From Methylocystis sp. SC2 (GTDB lineage: Bacteria > Pseudomonadota > Alphaproteobacteria > Rhizobiales > Beijerinckiaceae), in the NCBI RefSeq assembly GCF_000304315.1, contig NC_018485.1:3709445-3773444 (forward strand): DNA of 64,000 bases. The letters are read 5' to 3'. This document shows positions 1-8,601 of the stretch, one piece after another (the first letter of the stretch is position 1; each line of letters opens with the position of its first letter). The notes below the pieces were generated by a model, which saw only the letters and a program-made list of their open reading frames with translations, did not search any database and was not told the DNA's origin. The position numbers and the translations under genes are program-made.

Positions 1-510
1 GCCCCGACCGCCGGCCTGCACTTCACGCCGCAGCTGCTCGCAGCGATCGAAGCGCGCGGCGTGCGTCTTTACCGCGTGACGCTGCATGTGGGCGCCGGCA
101 CATTTCTTCCCGTGAAGGCGGAGGACACCGACCTGCACAGGATGCACGAGGAATACGCCCGGCTTGACGCTGAAACGGCGCAGGCGCTGAACGTGGCGCG
201 GGCGGGAGGCGGGCGCATCGTCGCCGTCGGCACGACGGCGTTGCGCGTGCTGGAAAGCGCCGCGGACGACGCCGGACGGCTCGCGCCTTATGCCGCGCGC
301 ACGCGGATCTTCATTACGCCCGGCTATCGTTTCCGTGCCGTGGACATGCTGCTCACCAATTTCCATCTCCCGCGCTCGACGCTCTTCATGCTGGTCGCGG
401 CGTTCGCCGGACTCGAGCGGATGAAGTCCGCCTATGTGCATGCGATCGAAAGCGGCTATCGCTTTTATTCCTATGGCGACGCCTGTCTGCTGCAGCGTCG
501 CGACGCATGA
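1..510 (+). CDS. queA: S-adenosylmethionine:tRNA ribosyltransferase-isomerase, 5' truncated
   Basis: Transfers and isomerises the ribosyl group of SAM onto 7-aminomethyl-7-deazaguanine in tRNA, giving epoxyqueuosine. The frame is open from base 1 and starts with the family motif APTAGLHFT, followed by the segment [12 protein letters not shown] and the C-terminal segment [21 protein letters not shown]. These are classical QueA C-terminal motifs. Only about the last 169 residues are present; the start lies left of the window. Its TGA overlaps the ATG of the next small gene (ATGA), and tgt follows, so this is a queuosine operon. Identification is secure. Confidence 0.95.
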   Translation, partial: APTAGLHFTPQLLAAIEARGVRLYRVTLHVGAGTFLPVKAEDTDLHRMHEEYARLDAETAQALNVARAGGGRIVAVGTTALRVLESAADDAGRLAPYAARTRIFITPGYRFRAVDMLLTNFHLPRSTLFMLVAAFAGLERMKSAYVHAIESGYRFYSYGDACLLQRRDA

Positions 511-839
511 GCGCCGCCCGAGACGTCCGCATTGTAGCGCTCTGGCGCGACGACCCGAAAGAAGCGCCGATGACCATTGACGCGCGGATTGACGATGCGC
601 GCATCGTTTCGCCATGGGATCTTTTTGGCGCATTCGCGCTCGATGGCGATAGCGTGCGTCCGTTCGTCCTGCGGCGCGACGGTCGAATCGACTTCGGAAT
701 GGGCGAGCACTGGCGAACCAACTTGCGCGAGGCGACGATAAAAGTCGGATCAGATTTCGGCGTATGGTTCAATGAGAGCGATAGCGGCCATTATCGCATC
801 GTCAAAATTGCGGCGCTTGGCGCAAAGGACAGGACGTGA
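507..839 (+). CDS. hypothetical protein within the queA-tgt operon
   Basis: A 110-aa protein with no family I recognise. It overlaps queA by four bases (ATGA) and its stop overlaps the GTG start of tgt, which is strong evidence of translational coupling and that it is a real gene. No signal peptide, membrane segment or Cys motif is visible. The body has mixed charge, with aromatic-rich stretches such as [13 protein letters not shown]. Placement suggests a link to queuosine biosynthesis, but this is inference from position only. Confidence 0.6.
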   Translation: MSAARDVRIVALWRDDPKEAPMTIDARIDDARIVSPWDLFGAFALDGDSVRPFVLRRDGRIDFGMGEHWRTNLREATIKVGSDFGVWFNESDSGHYRIVKIAALGAKDRT

Positions 840-1960
840 CGCAGGCCTTTTCCTTTTCCGTTCTCGCTACCGACGGCCTCGCGCGTCAAGGCAAAATCCA
901 TACGCCGCGTGGAATCATCCGCACGCCGGCCTTCATGCCGGTGGGCACGGCGGCGACGGTGAAGGCGATGTTCGTCGACGACGTGCGCGCCGCCGGCGCC
1001 GACGTTCTGCTCGGCAATGTCTACCATCTCATGCTGCGGCCGGGCGCAGAACGGATCGCGCGGCTCGGCGGCCTCCATGACTTCATGCGCTGGCCCTATC
1101 CGATCTTGACGGATTCAGGCGGCTTTCAGGTGATGTCGCTGGCGAAGCTGCGCAAGCTCGACGAAAGCGGCGTGACGTTTCAGTCGCATATCGACGGTTC
1201 GCGGCATCATCTGTCGCCCGAGCGCTCGATGGAAATTCAGGATCTCCTTGGGTCGGACATTCAGATGCAGCTTGACGAATGCGTGCGTCTGCCATGTTCC
1301 GAAAGCGAGGCCGAACGCGCCATGCGTCTTTCGCTGCGCTGGGCCGAGCGCTCGCGCAAGGCCTTTCGCGAGCGGCCGGGCAGGGCGGTGTTCGGCATCG
1401 TGCAAGGCGGCGAATCGAAGCGGCTTCGGATCGAAAGCGCCCAGGCGCTCGCCGGCATGGAGTTCCATGGGATCGCCGTCGGCGGCCTGGCCGTCGGCGA
1501 GCCTCAGGACGTGATGCTCGACATGCTCGAGACGACCGCCCCGCATTTGCCCGAATCAAAACCTCGTTATCTGATGGGCGTGGGCGCGCCGGATGACATC
1601 ATTGAGGCCGTCGCGCGGGGAATCGACATGTTTGATTGCGTGATGCCGACTCGCGCCGGCCGACACGGCCTTGCCTATACCCGCCGCGGACGGGTGACGT
1701 TGCGCAATGCGCGCCATGCCGACGATCCGCGGCCGCTCGACGAGCAGTCGTCCTGCCCCGCGGCGCGCGATTATTCGCGCGCCTATCTGCATCACCTCGT
1801 CAAAGCAGGGGAAATCCTCGGGATGATGCTGCTGACCCAGGCCAATGTCGCCTATTATCAGGAGCTGATGGCGGGTCTGCGCGCAGCCATCGGCGCCGGG
1901 CGCCTCGCCGACTTTATCGCCGAAACGCGCGCCACATGGATCGAGGGCGAAAGCGCTTAA
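836..1960 (+). CDS. tgt: queuine/preQ1 tRNA-guanine transglycosylase with degenerate zinc site
   Basis: Exchanges guanine-34 of GUN-anticodon tRNAs for the queuosine precursor. The 374-aa protein has the TIM-barrel signatures: [11 protein letters not shown] with the general acid/base Asp at residue 93, the GGLAVGEP loop, and DCVMPTR with the nucleophile Asp at 267. A GTG start overlaps the upstream stop. The C-terminal zinc site, normally Cys-x-Cys-x2-Cys plus a His about 26 residues later, is almost gone: by alignment with the canonical pattern the ligands fall on Ser305, Cys307, Ala310 and Ala336, leaving one of four. The catalytic core is intact, so it is probably active or adapted; the consequence is unknown. 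Confidence 0.93.
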   Translation: MTQAFSFSVLATDGLARQGKIHTPRGIIRTPAFMPVGTAATVKAMFVDDVRAAGADVLLGNVYHLMLRPGAERIARLGGLHDFMRWPYPILTDSGGFQVMSLAKLRKLDESGVTFQSHIDGSRHHLSPERSMEIQDLLGSDIQMQLDECVRLPCSESEAERAMRLSLRWAERSRKAFRERPGRAVFGIVQGGESKRLRIESAQALAGMEFHGIAVGGLAVGEPQDVMLDMLETTAPHLPESKPRYLMGVGAPDDIIEAVARGIDMFDCVMPTRAGRHGLAYTRRGRVTLRNARHADDPRPLDEQSSCPAARDYSRAYLHHLVKAGEILGMMLLTQANVAYYQELMAGLRAAIGAGRLADFIAETRATWIEGESA

Positions 1961-1969
1961 TGATTTAGA

Positions 1970-2208
1970 GCGATCGGGTGAAGGATTGTTTTCCTCACCC
2001 TCATCCTGAGGAGCCGCCCGCAAGTCGGGTTGCCCCGACTTGCGAATTCCTTGCGAATTCAATGTCGATTTCGGGCAGGCCCGAGATCGAAGGCGGCGTC
2101 TCGAAGGACGAGAGTCAGGAAAACATGTGCAAACGGGGACTTCCTCGTCCTTCGAGACGCGTGCTGCGCACGCTCCTTAAGGGATGAGGAAGCCCTTCAC
2201 CCGATCGC
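1970..2208. repeat. nested palindromic intergenic element (REP-like)
   Basis: The outer arms at 1970-1983 and 2195-2208 are a perfect 14-bp inverted repeat (GCGATCGGGTGAAG). Inner arms at 2096-2112 and 2144-2160 form a perfect 17-bp inverted repeat (GCGTCTCGAAGGACGAG). Flanks carry CCTCATCCTGAGGAG-type sequence. A related element lies at 54250-54375. This resembles the palindromic intergenic repeats scattered through Hyphomicrobiales genomes. It may also act as a transcription end for tgt. Confidence 0.8.
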
Positions 2209-2434
2209 CCTGATTAACGACCTCAGCCGAGTTTACGGACCAGATAATATGGTTTACGAAAACAATATTCGGCGGGGGCGGAACATGGGCCGCTACCATG
2301 AAGAGCTCACCAGAAGATTTTTGATCGGCGTTCGGCAGGAAGCGCCAGCAAATGCGCGTCGACCGACGCATCCGCGACGCGAGAGCATTCGCGTGCGCCC
2401 GTCAAAATCCAAACCGGCGTCGATGGAGAATGGG

Positions 2435-2719
2435 ATGTCGCATCCTGGCGAAATTCTTGCCCGTCATTTGCAGGAACTCGGTCTGACGGCGTCGGATCTG
2501 GCGCGAGACATCGACGTGCCGGTCAATCGGGTGACCGCCATCCTCAATGGCCAGCGGGGCGTCACCGCCGACACCGCGCTGCGACTCGGACACTGGTTCG
2601 GCGTCCAGCCCGAAGATTGGCTGGAGCTGCAGACGCAATATGAGCTTTCTCTCGCGCGCCGCGCGGCCGGAGCGAGAATCAAGTCGCTGCCGAGCCTCGC
2701 CGATCGTCAGCGCGACTGA
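2435..2719 (+). CDS. HigA-like antitoxin / XRE-family HTH regulator
   Basis: A 94-aa protein beginning MSHPGEILARHLQELG, the HigA-type opening, followed by a helix-turn-helix (SDLARDIDVPVNRVTAILNGQRGV) and the typical LGHWFGVQPEDWLELQTQYEL tail. GGAG at 2425-2428 is well placed for the ATG at 2435; an in-frame ATG at 2423 is possible. No HigB-type toxin gene precedes it: the ~225 bases upstream hold no convincing ORF. It lies 3 bases before a DNA methylase gene, so it more likely works as a transcriptional regulator of that gene than as half of a toxin-antitoxin pair. Function is inferred from family only. Confidence 0.8.
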   Translation: MSHPGEILARHLQELGLTASDLARDIDVPVNRVTAILNGQRGVTADTALRLGHWFGVQPEDWLELQTQYELSLARRAAGARIKSLPSLADRQRD

Positions 2720-2722
2720 GGC

Positions 2723-3925
2723 ATGAGCGCAGTTGAAAAGCTCGCCGAAACGGAATTCTTCCACGACCTGCGTTGGTCCGCGGAATTCGGCGCGGCGACC
2801 CGCGCCGTTGTCGCCGACGGCGTTCCTTATTACGTCAACGCCTTCTGGACCGCCGGGCAAAGGCGCGCGCATCCGCTGCATGAGATCAGCTATCGCGCCT
2901 GTTTCAAGCCGCAGCTCCCGGCGTTTTTCATCGATCGGCTGACGCAGCCGGGAGACCTCGTCTGCGACCCTTTCATGGGCCGCGGCACGACCATCCTGCA
3001 AGCGGCGCTGATGGGGCGGCGGCCCATCGGCTCGGACGCCAATCCGCTGTCGCTGCTGCTGACGCGCCCGCGGCTGCGGCCGCCTGCGCTTTGCGAGATC
3101 GAGGCCAGGCTCGCGGCCGCGCCCTGGGGACGCGGCGAGGTTGAGCGCGACGACCTTCTCGTTTTCTACCATTCCGAGACGCTGCGGCAGATATGCGCGC
3201 TGCGTGCGTATCTGCTCGCGCGCGAGCATGACCGACGTCTCGACGCCGTTGACGATTGGATCCGAATGGTGGCGCTCAATCGATTGACCGGCCATTCTCC
3301 CGGGTTTTTTTCCGTCTATACGATGCCGCCGAACCAGGCCGTTTCCGTGAAGGCGCAATTGAAAATCAACGCGCGTCGGGAACAAACGCCGCCGCGGCGC
3401 GACATCGCCGAGCTCATATTCAAGAAATCGCGTACGCTTCTGGCGGAGGCGGAGAGGCCGATGGCCTGCGACGCGCAGCTCGTCGTCGCGGACGCCGCGC
3501 ATTTGCAGCACATCGCAGAGGCGACGGTCGATCTCGTCGTCACGTCGCCGCCGTTTCTCGACGTCGTCGACTATCGCGGCGACAATTGGCTGCGCAACTG
3601 GTTTGCTGGCGTCGACGTCGAGAACATCCGCCTCTCGCAGCTTCGCGCGCCGGAAGACTGGCGCGCGATGACTCGCGACGTTTTCGAAGAGTTGGCGCGA
3701 GTCGTGAAGCCGGGCGGTCACGTCGCGTACGAGGTTGGCGAGGTCAGGGGCGGGGCGCTCCCGCTCGAACAGCTGGTCTGGCGCGCGCTCGACGATCTTC
3801 CGTTCGAGCGATTGGGCGTGCTCGTCAATGAGCAAAGCTTCACGAAAACCAGCAATTGCTGGGGAGTCGCCAATAATGTGAAGGGCGTGAACAGCAATCG
3901 CGTGGTCGTCGCGCGTCGGTTGTGA
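2723..3925 (+). CDS. orphan DNA (adenine/cytosine-N4) methyltransferase
   Basis: A 400-aa amino-methyltransferase of DNA. Motif I appears as CDPFMGRGTT near residue 85 (SAM-binding FxGxG) and the catalytic motif IV as TSPPF near residue 272, followed by DVVDYRGDNWLRNW. The order I then IV suggests a gamma/zeta-like arrangement rather than the beta order of most N4/N6 enzymes. It starts 3 bases after the HTH gene, indicating one transcript. No restriction endonuclease gene is next to it; recG follows convergently. Target sequence and biological role (epigenetic or remnant of a restriction system) cannot be read from the sequence. Confidence 0.85.
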   Translation: MSAVEKLAETEFFHDLRWSAEFGAATRAVVADGVPYYVNAFWTAGQRRAHPLHEISYRACFKPQLPAFFIDRLTQPGDLVCDPFMGRGTTILQAALMGRRPIGSDANPLSLLLTRPRLRPPALCEIEARLAAAPWGRGEVERDDLLVFYHSETLRQICALRAYLLAREHDRRLDAVDDWIRMVALNRLTGHSPGFFSVYTMPPNQAVSVKAQLKINARREQTPPRRDIAELIFKKSRTLLAEAERPMACDAQLVVADAAHLQHIAEATVDLVVTSPPFLDVVDYRGDNWLRNWFAGVDVENIRLSQLRAPEDWRAMTRDVFEELARVVKPGGHVAYEVGEVRGGALPLEQLVWRALDDLPFERLGVLVNEQSFTKTSNCWGVANNVKGVNSNRVVVARRL

Positions 3926-3933
3926 CGCTCGCG

Positions 3934-6036
3934 TCAGCCGGCGCGCAGCAGGCGCACGGCGTCGTCGCGTTCGAAGAGGTAGAGCAGGGCGCGCAAGGCC
4001 CGGCCTCTGTCGCTCGCAAGCTCGGGATCGCGACGCAGAATCAATTCGGCGTCGTCGCGCGCCACGGCGAGGAGTCGCGCGTGGGCGGAAAGGTCGGCGA
4101 GCCGAAAGCTCGGCAGACCGGCCTGCCGCACGCCGAGAATTTCGCCTTCGCCGCGCAGCCGCAGATCTTCTTCGGCAATGCGGAATCCGTCCTCAGTCTG
4201 GCGTATGATCATCAGCCGCGCCTTCGCCGCTTCGCTTAGCGGGCCCTTGTACAGAAGCAGGCATGAGGACTTGCCCGAGCCGCGTCCAACGCGTCCGCGC
4301 AGCTGATGCAGCTGCGCAAGGCCGAATCGCTCGGCGTGTTCGATGACCATGATCGTCGCTTCCGGCACGTCGACGCCGACTTCGATGACCGTGGTCGCCA
4401 CCAGAATTTTGGCCTCGCCGCGCTGAAAGGCTTCCATCACCGCGTCCTTCTCGCCGGCCTTCATTCGGCGGTGAACGAGGCCGACCGCCGCTCCAAAAAT
4501 CTTCGAGAGATCCGCATGGCGCGCTTGCGCAGCGGAAAGGTCCAGCTCCTCATTCTCCTCGACGAGCGGACAGACCCAATAGGCACGCGCGCCCTCCGCC
4601 AAGGCGCGGCGCAGCCCCGCAATGACGTCGTCGATCCTTTCGGCAGGAAGCGCGCGCGTCGAGATCGGCGTGCGGCCGGGCGGCTTTTCGTCGAGCGCCG
4701 AGCAATCCATGTCGCCGAACGCCGTCAGCGCCAGCGTGCGCGGAATGGGCGTCGCGGTCATCACCAGCACGTCGACGGCGTCACCCTTGGCGCCGAGCGC
4801 CAGCCGCTGCTCGACGCCGAAGCGATGCTGCTCGTCGACGACGGCGAGGCCGAGGTCGTGAAAGGCGAGATCGCTTTGCACGAGAGCATGCGTGCCGATG
4901 ACGACGTCGACGTCCCCCGCGTCAATGGCCGCATGGAGCGCCGCGCGCTCGCTCGGCTTGGCGCGGCCTGTCAGCAGCGCGACGCGCAGTCCCGCGGACG
5001 CGAGCGTTGGCGTCAGCCGATCATAGTGCTGCCGCGCCAGGATCTCGGTCGGCGCCATCAAGGCGCTTTGCCGGCCGGTCTCGGCGACGCTCGCGATGGC
5101 GAGCGCCGCGACGACGGTCTTGCCGGATCCGACGTCGCCCTGAACGAGCCGCAGCATGCGCCGTTCCGACGCAAGATCGGCGCGAATCTCTTCCAGCGTG
5201 CGCTGCTGCGCGCGCGTCAGGCGAAACGGCAGGGCGGATTCGATCGCTTTTGCGAAGCGGTCGTCGCCCTTGTGCGCGCGACCCGGAGGGCGGCGCATCT
5301 TGGCGCGAATGAGGCGCAGCGCGAGCTGGCTCGCGAGCAATTCATCGAGCGCGAGACGCTGACGGGCAGGATGCTGCGGCGCGAGCGCATCGGCGCTTGC
5401 CGGCCGGTGCGCCGCGCGCAGCGCCTCGGCGAATGCGGGAAGCTTGCTGGCGGCGAGAATGCTGGCGTCCTGCCATTCCGGAAGGTTCGGCAGGCGCGTC
5501 AGCGCTTCTTCCGTCGCGCGCAAAACGTAACGCGCCTGCAGGCCCTCGGTGAGGCCATAGACGGCTTCATACGCAGGGAGCTTCGCCAATCCGGCTTCGT
5601 CGAGCACCCGGTCCGGATGCACGATCTGGCGGCGGCCGTCGTAAAGCTCGATGCGCCCCGAAATCCAGCGCGTCGCGCCGAGCGGCAGGCTGCGTTCGAT
5701 CCAGTCGGGATTGGCGAGAAAGAACACGAGTTCGACGTCGCCGGTGTCATCCTCGACGAGCACGCGATAGGGCGATTTCGAATACCGGCCCTGAGGGCGA
5801 CGATGCTCGGTGACGCGCGCCTTCAGCACCACCATCGTTTCGAGCGGCGCGGCGGCGATCGTCGGCCGCAGGCTGCGGTCGATGACGGTCGAGGGAAGAT
5901 GAAATAGCAGATCGACGAGGCGCGCTTCGGCCCCGGGCTTGGCGAGGAGCCGATCGAACAGTCTGGCGGTTTTCGGTCCGACGCCGGGCAGCGCCGCGAC
6001 GCGACCGAAGAAGGGGTCGAGCAGGGAAGGACGCAT
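3934..6036 (-). CDS. recG: ATP-dependent DNA helicase RecG
   Basis: Branch-migration helicase that reverses stalled forks and processes Holliday junctions. The 700-aa length matches the family. The N-terminal wedge/OB domain begins after LPGVGPKTARLFDRLL; Walker A is GDVGSGKT near residue 300, the DEAH-type box is DEQH, and motif VI lies in QLRGRVGRG. The SFRLADLSAHARLL segment near the C-terminus is also typical. Convergent with the methylase (8-base gap). No irregularities seen. Confidence 0.97.
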   Translation of the reverse strand: MRPSLLDPFFGRVAALPGVGPKTARLFDRLLAKPGAEARLVDLLFHLPSTVIDRSLRPTIAAAPLETMVVLKARVTEHRRPQGRYSKSPYRVLVEDDTGDVELVFFLANPDWIERSLPLGATRWISGRIELYDGRRQIVHPDRVLDEAGLAKLPAYEAVYGLTEGLQARYVLRATEEALTRLPNLPEWQDASILAASKLPAFAEALRAAHRPASADALAPQHPARQRLALDELLASQLALRLIRAKMRRPPGRAHKGDDRFAKAIESALPFRLTRAQQRTLEEIRADLASERRMLRLVQGDVGSGKTVVAALAIASVAETGRQSALMAPTEILARQHYDRLTPTLASAGLRVALLTGRAKPSERAALHAAIDAGDVDVVIGTHALVQSDLAFHDLGLAVVDEQHRFGVEQRLALGAKGDAVDVLVMTATPIPRTLALTAFGDMDCSALDEKPPGRTPISTRALPAERIDDVIAGLRRALAEGARAYWVCPLVEENEELDLSAAQARHADLSKIFGAAVGLVHRRMKAGEKDAVMEAFQRGEAKILVATTVIEVGVDVPEATIMVIEHAERFGLAQLHQLRGRVGRGSGKSSCLLLYKGPLSEAAKARLMIIRQTEDGFRIAEEDLRLRGEGEILGVRQAGLPSFRLADLSAHARLLAVARDDAELILRRDPELASDRGRALRALLYLFERDDAVRLLRAG

Positions 6037-6070
6037 GAAGGTTCAGTTCAGCTCGCCGGCGCGGAGCGAG

Positions 6071-6715
6071 TCACTTGATCTCGACATCGTAGCTCGGCGC
6101 GCCCTCCGCGCCTTTGTAAGTGAAATGCCACCATTCGCGCGGAAAATTCTCAAAGCCGTGGCGGCGCATCAGCGCCACGAGCGCGTCGCGATGCGCCCGC
6201 GCCGTCTTCGAGGTTTTGGCCTTCGTCCAAGAGCGCGTATCGAAAAAATCGAACGGCGTGCCGAAATCCCAGCCTTTGACGCCGATGTCGACGGCCAATC
6301 CCGTCGAATGGGTGGAATGTTCGGCGATATAGCCTTCGGGAAACAGCGCGCTCTTGGCGAGGCGCGGATAATGTTCGGTTTTCGTCCGCTGGTCGGCGTT
6401 GCGCGACCAGTCAACGAAGGCCGAAACGGCGCGCAGCGGTCGATAGCAATCGTAGACGACGAGCGAAATCCCCCGGGCGCGCGCATCCTTCTGCGCGGCG
6501 GCCAGCGCTTTGGCGGCCTCAGCGCGAAGCCAGCATTGCGGCGCGCCATAGCCGGGGACCGGGGCGCCGGTGAAATTGTCGGCGCCGGCATAGCGCATCT
6601 CCTGAATGATGGTCGGCGCAACGTCAGCCAGGCGCGCGAAGCCCGGCGGCGGTTCGCCGGCGTGCGCATAGGGCGCCGAAAGCGCCCCGACAAAAAGAAA
6701 CATCACTCTGCGCAT
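6071..6715 (-). CDS. secreted D-alanyl-D-alanine dipeptidase (VanX/DdpX family)
   Basis: Hydrolyses D-Ala-D-Ala or related muropeptide dipeptides in the periplasm. The chosen ATG at 6715, with a GGAG just upstream, gives 214 aa starting with a signal peptide (MRRVMFLFVGALSAPYAHA). The zinc metallopeptidase signatures are EHSTHSTGLAVDIG (His and Asp ligands) and REWWHF (catalytic Glu and third His ligand) near the C-terminus. YDCYRPLRAVSAF is also a family hallmark. No van resistance genes are nearby, so a role in cell-wall turnover is more likely than glycopeptide resistance. Confidence 0.9.
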   Translation of the reverse strand: MRRVMFLFVGALSAPYAHAGEPPPGFARLADVAPTIIQEMRYAGADNFTGAPVPGYGAPQCWLRAEAAKALAAAQKDARARGISLVVYDCYRPLRAVSAFVDWSRNADQRTKTEHYPRLAKSALFPEGYIAEHSTHSTGLAVDIGVKGWDFGTPFDFFDTRSWTKAKTSKTARAHRDALVALMRRHGFENFPREWWHFTYKGAEGAPSYDVEIK

Positions 6716-6796
6716 GGCGGCTCCACGTGCGTTGGCGCAATTCGCTGCGCCCGAACCTCGACTATAGGTCTTTCCCACGCAATCGGGAGGCCTTTG

Positions 6797-7090
6797 ATGT
6801 CCGAGAAACTCGCGCCTTTCGCCGGCCTCACTCTCGCCGCGCTCGCCGCCGCGATCGCGTGGGGCGCGACGGCGCTCGCCGGCGATCGTTGCAAGGCGAC
6901 AGGCGCCATGGGCGCTTCGATCGCCATCCGCGATCAGCGCAAGAATGTCGTCGGCGCCATCGAAGACGGGAGCGCTATTATCGTGCAGCGCTATGGCGAG
7001 GACGATCACGGCAAGCCCTGGGCCTATGTGGCGAGCCCCGGCGGCAAGCGGCTCGGTTGGCTTTATCGCGAATTCATCAGCTGCTCTTGA
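6797..7090 (+). CDS. small exported SH3-like domain protein
   Basis: A 97-aa protein with an N-terminal hydrophobic signal (residues ~8-28, ending ATALAGD) followed by a short bacterial SH3-like beta domain: a mature Cys at each end (DRCKATG and FISCS), SIAIRDQRKNVVGAIEDGSAIIV and GWLYREF. GGGAGG lies 8 bases before the ATG. It is divergent from the VanX-type dipeptidase gene, and both products appear to be periplasmic, consistent with a cell-wall-related setting. Ligand unknown. Confidence 0.72.
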   Translation: MSEKLAPFAGLTLAALAAAIAWGATALAGDRCKATGAMGASIAIRDQRKNVVGAIEDGSAIIVQRYGEDDHGKPWAYVASPGGKRLGWLYREFISCS

Positions 7091-7149
7091 TCGGGGCGTC
7101 ATGAGCGCCGACTATGTTTCGGGTCGTGACGGGGCAGGTGGGGAGACGT

Positions 7150-7860
7150 ATGACAATTCGGATTGGCCGTCGGCGGTTTCTCGCCGCCTCCGCCGTCGCC
7201 GGCGCGGCGCTCAACGCCGCCGCCGCAGCGGGCGCCGAAAACGTCGCCGCTCCTTCGCGTAAGGGCGCGACGAACGCGCCGCTGCCTCTGCCCTTTGATC
7301 CCGCCAAGATCAAAGGACTGTCAGAAAAACTTCTGATCTCGCATTACGAGAACAACTACATCGGCGCGATCAAACGCCTCAATGCGATCGGCCAGGAACT
7401 TGCGGCGCTCGATTTCGACAAGGCTCCCGGGTTTCAGATCAATGGCTTGAAGCGGGAGGAACTCATCGCCGCCAATTCAATGATCTTGCACGAGATCTAT
7501 TTCGCCGGACTCGGCGACGCGAGCAAGCCGGGCGCCGAGCTCGCGCAGGCGATCGATCGTGATTTTGGAGGATTCGAGCGCTGGCGGTCCGAATTCCTCG
7601 GCATGGGCAAGGCGCTGGGCGGGGGCTCGGGCTGGGTGATCCTCGCCTACGACAAGCATGGCAAGCGGCTCGTCAACACTTGGGCGAATGACCACACGCA
7701 GAACATGGCTGGCGGCGATCCCCTGCTGGTCCTCGATATGTTCGAGCACGCCTATCAGATGGATTTCGGCGCCAAGGCGGCCGACTACGTAAAAGTTGTG
7801 GCGGAGGCGCTCAATTGGTCGAACGCCGATCGTCTCTACACCCGATGCAGTAGGACGTAA
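7150..7860 (+). CDS. Tat-exported Fe/Mn superoxide dismutase-like protein
   Basis: A 236-aa protein with a Tat-type signal (GRRRFLAAS, then an Ala-rich stretch) and an Fe/Mn SOD fold. The four metal ligands are recognisable: His65 (ISHYENN), His114 (MILHEIYF), Asp196 and His200 (LVLDMFEHAYQMDF). Against the usual HYGKHHxTY pattern the second-sphere His30 and Tyr34 positions are Asn69 and Ala73, so the substrate gateway is altered. GGGAG precedes the ATG at 7150; an upstream in-frame ATG at 7114 would hide the Tat signal. It may be a true exported SOD or a metal-binding relative with reduced dismutase activity. Confidence 0.85.
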   Translation: MTIRIGRRRFLAASAVAGAALNAAAAAGAENVAAPSRKGATNAPLPLPFDPAKIKGLSEKLLISHYENNYIGAIKRLNAIGQELAALDFDKAPGFQINGLKREELIAANSMILHEIYFAGLGDASKPGAELAQAIDRDFGGFERWRSEFLGMGKALGGGSGWVILAYDKHGKRLVNTWANDHTQNMAGGDPLLVLDMFEHAYQMDFGAKAADYVKVVAEALNWSNADRLYTRCSRT

Positions 7861-7873
7861 GAAGTCGCAAAGA

Positions 7874-8557
7874 TCACCCCTTCGCCTTGGCGAGGCCGCC
7901 ATGCGCCGCCGACCAAGCGATTGGATCGGCGATGAAGGCTTCCACCTGGTTCAGCGCGACATCGGGGAAATATTTGTGCTCGCGGGCCACCGCGAGCACG
8001 TCGCGCCAGGTCGCGAGCGCATGCAGGCTGATGCCGAGTGCGGCCAGCTCCTCCCGCGCGCCGGCGAAAATATCATAGAAGAAGAACACGAAGACATGGT
8101 CGCAGCGCTGCCCTGAGTCGCGCAGCGCCTGCACGAAGTCCTTTTTCGAGCCGCCGTCGGTCGCCAGATCCTCGACCAGCAGGGCGCGGCCGCCCTCCAT
8201 CACATCGCCTTCGATGCGGGCGTTGCGGCCGAAGCCCTTGGGCTTCTTGCGCACATATTGCATCGGCAGCATGAGGCTGTCGGCGATCCAGGCCGCGAAG
8301 GGAATGCCGGCCGTCTCGCCGCCCGCCACGACGTCGAGCGATTCATAGCCGATGTCGCGCTCGATCGTCCGCGTCGCGAATTCGACGAGGCGACGCCGCA
8401 GCCGCGGAAAGGCGATGATCTTGCGCATGTCGATATAGACCGGCGACGCCCAGCCGGCGGTCGTTATGAAAGGCTTATCGACGTTCACGAGCACCGCTTG
8501 CACTTCGATCAGCGCCTTGGCGGTTTCGCGTGCGGCGGTTTGGCGGTCGTTCGACAT
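7874..8557 (-). CDS. pyrE: orotate phosphoribosyltransferase
   Basis: Converts orotate and PRPP to OMP in pyrimidine synthesis. The 227-aa protein carries the PRPP-binding motif ALLVEDLATDGGSK and the flexible-loop lysines in YVRKKPKGFGRN. The N-terminal segment VNVDKPFITTAGWASPVYIDMRK is typical of the alphaproteobacterial type. It is convergent with the SOD-like gene and precedes nothing of the pyrimidine pathway here. No irregularities. Confidence 0.95.
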   Translation of the reverse strand: MSNDRQTAARETAKALIEVQAVLVNVDKPFITTAGWASPVYIDMRKIIAFPRLRRRLVEFATRTIERDIGYESLDVVAGGETAGIPFAAWIADSLMLPMQYVRKKPKGFGRNARIEGDVMEGGRALLVEDLATDGGSKKDFVQALRDSGQRCDHVFVFFFYDIFAGAREELAALGISLHALATWRDVLAVAREHKYFPDVALNQVEAFIADPIAWSAAHGGLAKAKG

Positions 8558-8601
8558 GGATGCGGCGTGTCCCTGTTTGCAAAAGGCCGCGCAGCCATAG
8601 C

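Noticed and set aside
2210..2719. HigBA toxin-antitoxin pair
   Set aside because: Only the antitoxin-like gene is found; the upstream bases hold no toxin-like ORF.
2402..3835. 477-codon open frame on the minus strand
   Set aside because: Lies antisense across the HTH and methylase genes, which carry clear motifs; its own translation is Arg-rich without recognisable domains. A high-GC shadow frame.
4306..5907. 533-codon open frame on the plus strand
   Set aside because: Antisense to recG, whose helicase motifs are complete.
6071..6715. vancomycin resistance locus
   Set aside because: The VanX-type dipeptidase stands alone, without VanA/VanH or a two-component system.
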